In this document: in pieces, positions 32,878-43,915 of the stretch | Layout of the letters: every line of letters starts with the position of its first letter | How positions within the stretch are numbered: position 1 is the first letter of the stretch | NCBI GenBank assembly: GCA_031308135.1 | Contig: JAHLJT010009419.1 | Span: 180,808,856 to 180,872,855 of the forward strand | Direction: 5' to 3' | Origin: Acheta domesticus | Lineage: Eukaryota > Arthropoda > Insecta > Orthoptera > Gryllidae | Length of the DNA stretch: 64,000 nt | Notes under the pieces: model-generated | What the model was told of the DNA's origin: nothing | The model's database searches: none | The model's input: only the letters and a program-made list of their open reading frames with translations | Translations under genes and position numbers: made by a program

Positions 32878-33465
32878 TGTAGCGTCGCGAGGTGGCGCAC
32901 GTGCCGTTTCGCTGGAAAGCCCGGCCTTAAGCCGGATGGGGGATGGGGGTGGAATGCGGCGGCGCCTCGCCGGCGCGCGCCGGGCAGGAAATCCCAGCCT
33001 CAAAATAGCCAGGACAACTGAGCGTGCCTGAGTGCGAGTCCATTGATGAAGGCTGCTCTCTGCTGAGGGCTGGCTTGCGAGCCGAATGACGCCCGCCGCT
33101 GGTAGAGTGGGGGACGAGCCGTGGAGTATTTATTGCGGCGCCGACATGCGCTCGGGGGATACGCTAGTGAGTCGAAAGACGTGAGGTATCTCCGTGCAAC
33201 CTTGCACGTTTTGGCATCCGGCCATGTAACATCTAGTTACGGGGACTAATGTCCGACAGCTCGCACTTCGCGCAGCTTCTCATGCTCTCGAGCAGAGGCA
33301 CTGGGCTCAGCCTAGGGACGGTCGCGGGGTTTCGCGGCTTAGAGAATAGAAAGGTTGCCTAAGGTTTTCAATTTTGTAACATTATCTTGTAATTTATTAT
33401 TGTAAATATACTGTACATACTATTCAGAATCTGTCGTCTGTGCTTTTCATGTCCAGTACGCCACA
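32878..33465 (+). repeat. 3' LTR
   Basis: It starts TGTAGCGTCGCG and ends TACGCCACA, directly followed by the CAAGT duplication at 33,466-33,470. Confidence 0.95.
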
Positions 33466-33470
33466 CAAGT
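33466..33470. other. Target site duplication, right (CAAGT)
   Basis: It matches 26,472-26,476 exactly. Confidence 0.9.
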
Positions 33471-33754
33471 AAGTGATCGTTTCAAACCCCAAGGAAAAAG
33501 GATCAGTAAAATTAGGAACCAACGATTATTGTTTAGAAAAATGTCCGAATGTCTATTCCTGCATTTTACCTGTCAAAACTTGCTACTTTTAAGTAAAATT
33601 TTATTTCATCTTTCAATACACCGTGCGCGTAATAAATTAACGACAGACTTTTCTATCACAACGCAAGTATCCGTAGCTGTGAAGCAGGTTTACAGAGCCG
33701 TGTTTACGCCTATTTTTTTCCCACCCTGTATAAATAACCAAATGAGAAGCCATC

Positions 33755-34005
33755 CGAAGTGCGGCCGGCGAGCGACGCGCGAGCAGGAGGGGGGGGAAGG
33801 GCGGCGTCTTTGAGCGCGCGGCCGCCGTCGCTCGTCTGTCGCATTAGCGCGCCGTCGCAGGGCGGGACTCGCGCGGCCGGCCGCCGCGCCGCCGCGCCGC
33901 CGCGCCGTCGCTGGATGGAAGGCGTCCGCGGCGACGGGACGCCTCGCCGCCGCCGCCGCCTCACTCCACGAGGCAACCCCGGCCGCCTCCACGAAAATGC
34001 TTTTC
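33755..34005. other. CpG-rich island 4
   Basis: A sharply bounded ~250-bp island with repeated GCCGC units and a TATA-like tgtataaataa about 25 bp upstream (33,728). Frames on both strands are open but compositional. Promoter or first-exon function is possible but unsupported. Confidence 0.45.
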
Positions 34006-34032
34006 GTCATCTGCACTGTTATATTGATTTAA

Positions 34033-34669
34033 CACTCCGGCGGGCGCGTACTGGCACTCAGTGTCGCATTCTTACATGTTTGTTGATTTGTAAATAATTC
34101 GTGTCGCACTATTCAGCTCATAGTTATTCTTCATTCGTTATATTTTCAACCGGATGACAATCAAATCAAGATTTTAGACACTGCCGGTCGACCGTTATTC
34201 ATTAGTAATTTGAACTCTGCAACGGTTGCGGCACTCCGTACCGCACGCGCTTTATCATGCAAGTATAATATTTGCGTATTTTATCCATTACAATTCTTAC
34301 TGCTGTTTTGTTATTGAGCTTTATGACACAGATTTTGGAGTACTAACTACTAATTCAAATTTAAATGCGTTGTTTCCGAAGAAACGTTAGAAGGCACGTT
34401 TGCACCATATTCATTCCCCTTCATGTAACACGTACCAAGAATCGCAGGAAGCGAGTGATGGACCAGATTCTTATAAATATTTTTATTTCGTTTGGTATTT
34501 AGTTAGTTATTTTGAAATAAAATGTATAAAAACATGAATAAAGAATATTTTCTTCATATTCAATAACAAAAGTAGTAACTATTGACGCGAAAATCGAAGT
34601 TGATAAATGCGGTACGGAGTGCCGTACGCGCCTGCTGGTGGGAAATGATGGGACGTGCCCGCCGGAGGG
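34033..34669. mobile_element. piggyBac-like MITE
   Basis: A 637-bp element flanked by TTAA at 34,029-34,032 and 34,670-34,673. Its inverted ends are cactccggcgggcgcg at the left and ccctccggcgggcacg (inverse) at the right. A second, internal inverted pair (gcactccgtaccgc at about 34,231 and its inverse at about 34,610) resembles the subterminal repeats of piggyBac elements. It has no transposase frame. Confidence 0.85.
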
Positions 34670-34673
34670 TTAA

Positions 34674-35230
34674 TGCAACCAGAGGCACAAGACGCCACTT
34701 CCAGCGGACGGCGGCCGTTAAATAATTAACAGTCCGGCGTCTGTTAAGAACAATTGAAACAACTGAGTTGTGACTAAAGATGGAGGAAGAATACACTGAT
34801 TCCAAAAAAATGTATTTCCAATTTAGGTCCTATATGTTTTGTTTTGTTTTAAGATGTTAACTTCGGTTATCGCAGCCCTTTTCGAACTTCAACCGCGTCT
34901 GTTATTTAATGTTTATTGGCTTAATAAAGTTAATATCTCTATAAGAGGTGCTCTTTGTAGAATCATTTTTTTAATACTAAAATTTACAAACCTCATTCTG
35001 ATAATTAAATATTTGAAGAACTTGAACTTAAAAGGCGATTCACCCTCAAAATTGTATTTTTGTGTTACTATTCCGTTTTGGGTACTGCTGTCAATTGTTT
35101 ACTTTCTCCAATATAAAACATATTTCAAATCGTGTCTTATTGTTCAGTCCCAAATTTCAAATCAAATCTTATTGTTCTGCCCCAGGTTCTTGTCACTTTA
35201 TGTAACTCATTTAAACTCCTCAAACCAAAC
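34674..35230. other. AT-rich non-coding spacer
   Basis: A 163-codon frame (34,839-35,330) is Phe/Leu/Ile-rich, reads into the SINE and has no recognisable domain. I regard it as chance. Confidence 0.4.
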
Positions 35231-35231
35231 C

Positions 35232-35690
35232 GGCAGGAGTGGCTCACGGCAACAACTGATATCACTTCGGTGCCTCAGACCGGAAGGTCCTGGGTCCCAG
35301 TCTCGACAATGGCAGGATTTTCGACACTAGCCAGAGCGCTAGGTCGAATTCAGTCGTTGTATGGAAGATAATTCTAGCGGCCGGATACTCGCATCGGAAG
35401 TCAGGGCTAGCGGGGGTTACAGGAACCAGGTATCTCCCTGCGGGGCACTGCCCCAGCCAGGACAAGCTGAAGTTCCCGACCGGTGTCCCGACATGTGTGG
35501 TAGGGTAGTTGCATATAAGTAAGCGTGCCGGCCATTAAAATTCTCCACCAGACAGCGGCTGAATCCGACCCTGCTGACGAAGCTGGTATCGAATATCATG
35601 CCATCGTCGAGACTGGTACCCTAGGACCGCCCGTTCAGAGGCTACTGCAGTGACATCAGTTGATGCCTTGGACCACCTTTGCCTGTAATA
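35232..35690 (+). mobile_element. tRNA-headed SINE, copy C (rearranged)
   Basis: The head is gagtggctca with a B-box-like gggtcccagtctcg, then the family blocks gcaggattttcgacactag and aggtcgaattcagtcg. After 35,420 the order departs from copies A and F, so this copy is rearranged or belongs to another subfamily. Confidence 0.65.
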
Positions 35691-36104
35691 TAAATGGAAA
35701 ATTTATGAACAAGAAAAACATATTTTTAGGAAATCTATAATCCGCAATCGGGAAAGTGAATTCAAATAGTTACAACTGGGGATAAAATTTATTTTGCATC
35801 ATCCTCAACGCTATAATACGTAGTACTTTAAATGTATATATGGCACTTATTTTCAAAAGTTGATAGTTCAAACGGTTTTACAGATTTTTACATTTTACTT
35901 CAAACCTAAGTATTTTCAAAGATTAGTAATTTTCAGGTTTTCTCTCCGAGATCATTAAATTATAAATACGTACTCGTATTATCGTGATTATCAAATAATT
36001 TGTACCTCCTTCTCGGAACTTATTTACAGATCACATTTATTACAATCTTGGGATGTACACCCTACACAAGTGCCGGAACCCTACACAAGAAATGCCAGAA
36101 TCAG

Positions 36105-36550
36105 CCAGCGTGGTGTAGCCAGAATCCATGTTTTGTAGGCTCTTGATACCGAAAACTCAAATGACGACGAAACGTCTGTTCGTCTGTCTGTCTGTCAGTC
36201 CGTTTGTGAACAACGCTAATGGCTAAACCGTTCAGCCAATTTTCAAAAAAATGGCTCCATAATTTTTGATAAAAATTTGTTGTTGGATAGTGTGTAGGAC
36301 GCTTAAAAACGGTACAGGTCTCATGTTCGTTAAAAATTTGATTTTTCGAAAACTGCAAAGGTTCACAATTTTTTCGGAGTTCGGAAAGTTCAAAATACTA
36401 AAGACGGAGATTGTTCCCCTGAATGAAAGCTGTTTCATGAAAATAAATTTCGAAATAAGTTCACGTAAATTTTTTCGAAAATTTGAGTAATTTTGCGTTA
36501 AAATACGGGCGAGAAAGTATGTGCTGCTCTAGCTCCACTAGTTGCATTTG
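36105..36550 (-). repeat. Family-X repeat, copy X2
   Basis: Reverse orientation: ccgaaaactcaaa, then (gtct/gtcc)n at about 36,179-36,204, gtgaacaacgct, ctaaaccgttcagcca, and modules with ttcgaaaactgcaaag. It ends near ctccactagttgc. Confidence 0.75.
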
Positions 36551-36715
36551 CCGTCGTCAAAAAACTGTCTTTTGGAGTAATTCTAGCCATTATGGTTTAT
36601 TGAAAGTTTGATAAAAAGCGTGGATAACATAATAAAACACAAATGAAAAACTGGAACTTGGAAACAGATGAATCTGACCTACACCACTATGACTCTTAGC
36701 CCCCTGTACGCGGAG

Positions 36716-37252
36716 CAGTTGAGATGGCTCAGGGCATCAGCTGATGTTACTGCAGTGCTTTTCAACGGAAGGTCTTCAACGGAAGGTCCCGATGGTAGCA
36801 GTGTTTTCGACTCTAGCTGTGTATCTACCTAGGTGAAATTTAGCCAGTGTATGGAGGATAATTCTTCCGAATACTCTGATCGGCATTTTCCGTGGTTTTT
36901 GAAATAATCACCAGGCGAATGCCGCGGCAGTACCCAAACAAATGGGCCACGGACAGCGTGCAGTCTATCCTTCCCCTTCCTTGACCTACTCTCACCCGAT
37001 ACTTACACACTTTCTACTTCACCACACATACGGGAGACAAATTCCGAGCTTACAGCTTGTCCCGGTGGAGCGTTGTTCTGCTGGTGGGAGATACTTGGAG
37101 GGGGAAATTCCTCCACAAGCCGACGTGGATGTCGGTGACGGATTTTGCCACCTAACGGGGAAGAACATCACCAGTTCTCATAATACAAACATGCACTACA
37201 TCTATCAGACTAATGGCAGTTGACGCGCCCGGAGATACTAAATGATCAATCA
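36716..37252 (+). mobile_element. tRNA-headed SINE, copy D
   Basis: The head is gagatggctcagggcatcag, and the core tttccgtggtttttgaa, caccaggcgaatgcc and caaatgggccacgga follows. The tail is gatcaatcaatcatg. A short duplication of ttcaacggaaggtc lies in the head near 36,762-36,788. Confidence 0.8.
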
Positions 37253-37259
37253 ATCATGC

Positions 37260-38690
37260 ACTCGATGAAGCATGCCAAGCAGAGTGCTCCCAATTCTCGA
37301 AATCCGGAACGGGGACGTTGTTCATGAGATTCTTTTCCGATTTCGATGTCAGCGCTTGCGAATTCGTGAATGTTAAAAGAACTGTTATCATAAAACTAAA
37401 ATTCATTTTTCAGTGTAGCTCTGTCTGCATTTAAGAATGCAGACAAAAAAGAGATCAATCGGCAAAAAATCGATCGGGATCTTTTCGATGCGGAGATTGC
37501 GGATATCTCTGCTTGAGAGACTGCTTGTGGATCTTCACCTCCTATATTCTTTGACAGTAAGGTTCAAATTCGCAACCATTCCAAACCATCAAGAAAGTTC
37601 AATTCATTTCTGATTTATTACGGCTTTTTAACGGAATCTCATTGAGAAGAGAAATTAAATATTTATTTTTGCGAAATCTTCAATCATTTACGTGCCACAA
37701 ACTCTCATGTGATAACTATATCGGTAAACGTTTCGCCCTTTGAAATTTCACCGATCCCAGTTGTAACTATCGAACTTGGGACTGACAACTAAAGCAAGTC
37801 GGTGGACTCAGAAGACGGTATTTCTATTCACTGAGTAGTCACATGGGCTACAGGTGTAGCCCTACCATTTTGATTTTGTTGGGACGTAAGTGAGATGCAA
37901 GGTATCAAGAAGCAACTGTTACTCTCTCTGTGAGGATCAGAGGATCAGTAGCTTCTCGACACCGACCTCCATTGGCGACATCGCAAAGAAATAAAGTTAT
38001 AGAATCTAAAATTAAACTAAACAGGGCGAAAACCAATAATTAAAAGATCTAAATTATCGCACAATACATTAAAAAACGAGCATAAGACCACTAATTTAAA
38101 TGCATGCCAAATATCGGTCAGAGTTGCCAATTCGAATATCAACAAATGTAAAGTAGTCCAAAATCAGGTCCTCTGCACAAGAACAAATTGCCGTTCTTCA
38201 CTAACCTAAACAAATTCTCAGATCTCGATCTGAAGTAAAGTTATCATGTAAAATTATTATGTACCTCTACAACCCTAGTAGTAAGATTAAACGTATAAAA
38301 ATATTATTTAACTTAGGTTACGTGTGTAGTCCAAGCAATCACTTATGTTACGAAATGAGGCGCTAGGGATATCAACCTCGCAGGGACTGCAGGGACATTA
38401 ACCTCGCCCTTTGACAGATACTGATTACTAACACGGGTATTGCTTATCAGAACTAGCCTTCTGCATACCATTCGTTTTCTAACAAGTTTTACATCATTAA
38501 AGAGCTACCATTTACATCGACTACCATCAATAGCATATTTTCTGACCATGATGTACACCAATTCTCTACTTCACGTTCCCCTCCTCCTGCAACTCATAAA
38601 AAAAGTTACGTGATAATCGTGTTTGCCCCAGAACGCTTCCATTGTGCGCGTAATTTATCGACGTTTCTTCATTTCAAGGCAGGCATCCAG
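37260..38690. other. AT-rich non-coding spacer
   Basis: No gene or known repeat recognised. Confidence 0.4.
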
Positions 38691-38919
38691 GGAGGTCCGG
38701 CGGCCGCGTGGGCGGCGGCGCAGGCGGCGCGGGAGGTCCGCGCGGCGGAGCGCAAAACCTTTTGCCCATCTCTGCGCCCTGCGCGTCACCCGCCCGCGTC
38801 GCCCGGCCCCGCCCCCGCGCCCCCAACCGCCGGCGCGCTTTGAGGAGTACTGGGCCATTGAGCGACTTCTGCCGCGCGGCTGAGCGCGAGGGCCGCCACG
38901 CGGGGGTGGTGAAGGTGGC

Positions 38920-38967
<48 letters not shown>

Positions 38968-39600
38968 GGCGAGGGCGGGGGTGGAGGCGGTGGCGGTGAA
39001 GGTGGTGATGATGTTGGCAGGAGCGCGGGGCGGGGCGGGGGCGAAGGCAGGGGCGGGGGCGGCGGCGACGGTGACGGGGGAGTGGGCAGTGGCGGGAGCA
39101 GGGGAGGGGGCGGGGTGGAGGCGGGGGTGGTGACGGTGGCGGTGGCGATGGCGGTGGCGATGGCGGAGGCGGGGGCGGGGGCGGTTGCAATTGAGGGGGC
39201 GGGGGCGGGGTGGGGACGGGAGCGGGGGCGGGGGCGGTAGAGGTAGCGGTAGCGGTAGTGGTAGCGGTGACGGTGGCGGGGGCGGTTGCGATGGCAGGGG
39301 CGGTTGCGGAGGCGGGGGCCGTTGGGGGACCAGGCGGTGGCGGCGGAGGGGCGGCGGCAGCAGGGCCGGTGATGGAAGCGGTTGCGGCGATGGCGGGGGC
39401 GGCGGTAACGGAGACGGAGGCGGTTGCGGCTGCGGGTTCCACGGCAGGGGTGGAGGCGACAGCGGCAGAGACGGCGCGGGCGGCGGCGAGGGCGGGCGGC
39501 GGCTGCTGCCCTCGCTACCTGCCTCCGGCTCGACGCGCCCCGGGGAGCACGGGAGGGCGCGAAGCGTTAATCGCGCGGCGCAAATGAAGTGGACGCGCAG
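38690..39600. repeat. CpG island 5 and long (GGCGGT)n-like G-rich tract
   Basis: A CpG-rich block (38,690-38,890) leads into ~600 bp of GGC/GGT/GGGGC-type repeats, with a clean GGC run at about 38,925-38,960. The + strand carries almost all the G, and the tract is full of G-run groups that could form quadruplexes. The Pro-rich minus frame (39,442-38,786) and Gly/Ala-rich plus frames come from the repeat. Confidence 0.8.
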
Positions 39601-39674
39601 GTGCTTTGGGGTTGATCCCCGAAGAGCTAACCAAAAAGATAAACACCAATTTACAAGAAGTCATTTTCTATCGC

Positions 39675-39890
39675 GAGGTGGCTAAGGACGTGTATCGATT
39701 CAGCGCCTTGGTCCGAAGGGTGATTTCGAGTGTGGTTGTTTTTCCCTGCGCTCTCACGCATTTATTGCCGCGGAGGGCCTGGTGACCGCAAATCAGGGGA
39801 GCTTGCAAGTGTGTTGGTGTCCAGTGTATGGTCCAATAAGCGTCCCATGGGTAAGTAAAGGATAACCGGCTCTCGGCTGGATAAAAGGCC
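39675..39890 (+). mobile_element. Possible tRNA-headed retroposon
   Basis: gaggtggctaaggacgtgta looks like an A-box region and gggtgatttcgagtgtgg like a degenerate B-box 35-40 bp later. No tail or duplication is seen. Confidence 0.3.
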
Positions 39891-40087
39891 TAAGAATAAT
39901 ATTTTCTCTCGTCAGGGCATCGAACGATTAGCAAAACGTTAAGGCAAATCTCTGCAGCGATTGAAAGATTACGTAGAGAACTGAAGTTCTTGTACCTAGC
40001 TTACTTGGTCTGCCTGAGCCTTTTCTTTAAGTCACACAGCTATAAAATCTGAGACGACTTGCATTAGAAAGCTATAGCTTCATTTTT

Positions 40088-40152
40088 GCTTCAGCCGGGA
40101 ATCGAACCCGGGGCCGCCTCATAAAATTAGCAAGCCGTGCAAGTGCCACCAG
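40088..40152 (-). mobile_element. tRNA-derived retroposon head (minus strand)
   Basis: On the minus strand, tggtggcacttgcacgg is followed by cgggttcgattcccggctg, a good B-box. The anticodon arm does not pair well, so this is a tRNA-derived SINE head or a decayed tRNA and not a working tRNA gene. Confidence 0.45.
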
Positions 40153-40739
40153 AGGATCTTGAATTTTTTTAAAACAATTTATATTGTGGGTTGAGTGCAT
40201 CACACCCTTTGCGGGTCATGCGTTTGTCTCCGGAACAAAGAATTATAAAAAATAACGGTATCAAATTATTTTCATTGAAACAAATTTTTTCTTGGCCAAT
40301 AGCCAATTATTTCTAATCACAATGTATGCCTGTTGAATAACAATATATGGCTTGAGAAAAGTGGAATTATAGTCCTCCCGTGGCCTACTGTCTTGACGAG
40401 ATTCTGTGTAATTCATAATTGCGGCTCCACTGACGAAACTTATCATTATTCTTTCAGTGATCTATCTTAAGATTAATGATTGTGGTTCTACTTTGCCTCA
40501 CACAAGACAGCTATCTCGGATCACTAGTCCACTCCCTGTAAAACGGCTTCGACAATCGAAAGGCCTCGCTAGTTCTACTTTTATAATATAAATACAAATT
40601 TTAAAGGGCCGTGCTATTATGCATATCCACATGTTTATAATGGGACTACGACCGAGGCCATGTCAGTGTGAGACGTTGCTACAGCAACCGGAGGTGAGCG
40701 GGTTTTGGCTAGGTTGTTCGAAAATTGACAGTTAACAGT

Positions 40740-41560
40740 GAAAATCGGCCCCATGCCGTCTTTATCAACGCATTTTACTCTGTTCTTACAGAAATTTAAA
40801 GAAACAAATTGGAGTCATTTTTTCGAAAATTTTTAAAATGTCCCAAGGGCTTCATGTAAAACACCCCCAAAATTTAAAGAATGTTTTTCAAGTTCACAGA
40901 ACTACGAGTCGAGCCAGATTGACCGGGAATATTCATTTTTGAAACTAGTGGTGCTAAAACAACACATCCTTTATCACCTTTTTTTTCTCACCAAATTACG
41001 AGAAAAGTACTCAAATGTTCGAATAATTGCACAGGAAATTATTTTATAATTTACCTTTAAGGAACAGATTTCATTAAGGGAAAAATTTCTGCATTTAATA
41101 CTTTTGTTGTAGGAAGACGCCGAGAAAATGTGAACTTTTGCCATTTTAATAAATTGCAAATTTAATAAAATACGATGGAGCCATTTTTTTAAAATTTGGA
41201 AAATGTCCCAGGAGTTTCATGTAAAGTTCCCCCAAAAAAGCAAAATATCGGTTTCAAATTCAAGGGGCCACGACATCAGCTAGATCGATTGCGGAATATC
41301 AATATTGGAGAAAATCGACTGAACTGTTTAACCGCAAGCGTTGTTCACAGACGTACGGACAGACCTTTTGCTGTCACACAATTTTTTGGTTTAAGGATCA
41401 ACAAAACATGGAGTTTTTTTATTTTATTTTATGGATATATGTTTGAACTGGATTTATCCACTTTTCCTTACCAGTGCCCTGTAATAAGAGTTTTTCTGCG
41501 AAAATTTCCAGTTTTTTCGCGGTGCATTACATATCTCTAATCAGTAGCGAGGAAGCAAAA
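40740..41560 (+). repeat. Family-X repeat, copy X3 (multi-module)
   Basis: Two successive modules each contain aatgtcccaag/aatgtcccagg followed by cttcatgtaaa-like text. They continue with caaattcaaggggccacgac, aatatcaatattggag, gcgttgttcacagacg and atccacttttccttacca. The motif actagtggtgcta occurs at about 40,947. Confidence 0.75.
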
Positions 41561-41589
41561 TCTTATCAATAGTTTGGGCGATTGTGTCA

Positions 41590-41700
41590 TTCACAGACGG
41601 GCGGATTGAGGGACAGACGGACGGACAGGTTAACGGACGGGCAGACAGACGGACGGGCAGACAGACGGACGGACACGCAGACGGACGGACACGCAATACA
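41590..41700. repeat. (ACGG/ACAG)n imperfect microsatellite
   Basis: Tandem acgg, acag and acgc tetramers follow family-X copy X3. Confidence 0.85.
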
Positions 41701-42329
41701 CCACACGTAAGAACAAAACAATTCTTAGAAATTCGTATCTCTTTGCTTTACTTACCAACACAACTGTTAGTTCTTGCTCACAACACAACTGATTTCGCGC
41801 AACTGGAACCGACGAATCATGACCGTCTCAGATGTTTTCAGGTACCTTCGGAAAAGGGCGGGTTCACAATGACCATTTCAGTTTACCAGGACGGTTTTGA
41901 ACGAATCCGTTGTATTGAACGAAAACGTCAGACGTCAGATATTTTGTCCAAAATCGGCTCCAGTGTATCTCTCCAGTGGCCGACGACAGTCGGCCACCTT
42001 CTTCCAACACGCTCTTGCTTGATTGGCTAATCCTTTTTCCGCGATCATAAACCCGTGCGCAGTTCACTTCCGTGCATTTCGCCGTGAGGAATGTCGCAGG
42101 ATGAAGGTCGGAATGTTGACAATAATGCTTGGGACGCGGCGTTTTCCGAACAGCCAAGTATCTAGTGACTGACCGCGAAAACCTACAGCTTTCACATTAG
42201 CTTTTATATTAGCGATGAGGAGGTACACGATCCTAAGAACATGTATTAATTGTTGTTGTTTTTTTATTTAAGGTCGCATCAAATTCTAGGTCATTAGCGA
42301 CTACAATTGGGTTTAACTTTAGGGGAACT
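41701..42329. other. Unassigned spacer
   Basis: Moderate GC and short open frames on both strands. Nothing recognised. Confidence 0.35.
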
Positions 42330-42474
42330 TTGAAGATGACATGATATGGCGATGATACGGGGGTGAAAGGATGAACACAAATTCAACCATGCCCGAGGCG
42401 GGAATCGAACCTGCGATCCTTCAGTCCGATATCGCTATGACTACTGCCATAGCGATCTCGGCCACTGGGAATCG
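42330..42474 (-). mobile_element. tRNA-derived SINE (minus strand)
   Basis: The minus strand reads ggccgagatcgctatggcag, then gcaggttcgattcccgcc about 55 bases on, giving A- and B-box-like blocks. The first and last seven bases of this ~72-base unit pair except at one position, but the anticodon arm is poor. It therefore looks like a tRNA-derived retroposon head. Confidence 0.55.
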
Positions 42475-42479
42475 GCACA

Positions 42480-43488
42480 TGTTTAAATTGTATTTTGTCG
42501 CTCATGATGTCTCGCTAAAAATGTCAAAGAGAACATACTTCATTTCTTAGCTATTAGCAAAATTAGATTTGTTTTGCGCAGTGCTCTCACTCTTGATTAA
42601 GCTGTCACCAATATTAATGGCTTTTCTTCCCGGAAGCATTGGTGACCCCTTAAGTCAAGTTTTACTGTATTTCGAATGTAGGCATATATAATAATATTGT
42701 TGAAAAACTATTAGTATCCTTTCGAACTAGCTAGTAGTCAGTAGAGGCTATGAAAAGTGAAGGCGGAATGTCGGAAATAAAAATATTTTTAGACAGCCAG
42801 TAGTAAAAGCAATTTTTTCAGGGCATCCATAGCGTGCTAAAAGTTTGATTTTACCACTAGTACCAAAATAGAAACGATGTTTAAGTGTTCAGATAAATCT
42901 GTCTATGCAACAAAGAAATCAAAATAATTTTGCCTGAACACATCAGTTACTACTGACCTTAATGTACCATTAAGTGATTTGTACACTTGAATTAAAATAA
43001 AATGAAAGTCTATCTAAAAAAAACATGACATGTGCTAAAAGATATTTTATTTTGCTCGCAGAATTGCCATTATTTTGTTACCAACTGTTGGAATGAAAGG
43101 AGAGCTTATATATGAGAAAATAGGCTAGTTCCACCGCTTTAAAATACTAATCTACTTCTAGGACATCTCCTTTCATTTGTCACTAAAAAAATCAAAACAA
43201 AGGGTACAAATTAAATCAGGGCGTAATTTTCTGCTACCACAATAATTATCTTTGAAATTATAATGTCATTCGCAAAATGCACAAGAAAGGACTTTCATTC
43301 GTCGTATTCCTAGATAACAATGACTTTTCCATCACTAACCAACAGCAACACACACAGCATCAACGGCATCCTTTCCTTTTCTGCCATAATTTTCCCGTAT
43401 TTTAATTAGCAACTTGTTCGGCGTAAAAATACATTTCTAGGTTAGAACTCTGCTGACATACGCAACACAACAAGAGAATTCAGATTGT
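42480..43488. other. AT-rich non-coding spacer
   Basis: Nothing recognised. Confidence 0.4.
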
Positions 43489-43915
43489 CACTGCAGCCCC
43501 TCTGTCCGGGAGGTTCTGTGGTTCTGTGTCGGATGGTGGCGGTCATTAGCAAGATAGCTATTATTATCGAATTCGAATTCAACCGCTGTCTGGAGGAGAA
43601 TTCTATGACCGGTTGCTATGATCGGCAGTTTTCCCTGGTTATTCTTATGTGATCAGTTCGTACGTGATGTTCGTTCGTTCGTACCGTTCACTACGACATA
43701 CGTCAGGAGTCAAGGATCTTCCTTGTTCCAGCTGTGTCGGTGCCCCTCTAGCAGAGATACTTCTACAGGGAAAACCTCAAATTGCGTTTAGGTCGGCGCC
43801 GGGTTTAACCTTCTAGCTGGAATGAACAGAGTCTTCACGGGTGCAACTCGCACAACACTTGGGGGAATAATGTCTGTAGCCGTTTTCGTGCCAGAAAATA
43901 AAAAATAATCAATGA
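43489..43915 (+). mobile_element. tRNA-headed SINE, copy E (5' degraded)
   Basis: It shares tcactgcagcccctctg, attcaaccgctgtctggagg, gaattctatgaccgg, gatcggcagttttcc and a ggtcggcgccgggt block with copies A and F. The first half of the head is lost. It ends in ataatcaatgaat. Confidence 0.7.

Larger units (their letters stand above)
26477..33465 (+). mobile_element. Full-length Ty3/gypsy LTR retrotransposon, Gmr1-like pol order
   Basis: A 6,989-bp element bounded by two LTRs (598 and 588 bp) and a perfect 5-bp target duplication. The internal region, in order, shows a gag-like region, an aspartic protease motif, an integrase with zinc finger, DDE core and GPY/F-like module, then reverse transcriptase and RNase H. 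In ordinary Ty3/gypsy elements integrase comes last. Here it precedes RT, as in Ty1/copia and in the Gmr1-like clade of Ty3/gypsy. RT and integrase motifs are of gypsy type and not copia type. Every coding section carries frameshifts or stops, so this copy cannot make intact proteins as sequenced. The LTRs are very similar, so insertion was fairly recent or the frameshifts are partly sequence errors. Confidence 0.93.

Noticed and set aside
26477..33465. Ty1/copia element, suggested by the integrase-first order
   Set aside because: RT, RNase H and integrase motifs (YLDD with LGLVGYYRR, GPY/F-like end) are of gypsy type.
33728..34097. Promoter plus first exon at the TATA-like site and CpG island 4
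   Set aside because: Only a TATA-like string and open frames; no splice-linked coding sequence downstream.
34839..35330. 163-codon open frame
   Set aside because: Hydrophobic AT-rich composition, runs into the SINE and shows no domain.
38708..39685. Pro-rich (minus) and Gly/Ala-rich (plus) frames
   Set aside because: Simple GGC/GGT repeat translated in different frames.
42390..42474. Functional tRNA gene
   Set aside because: A- and B-boxes are present but the anticodon arm does not fold properly; better explained as a tRNA-derived SINE.
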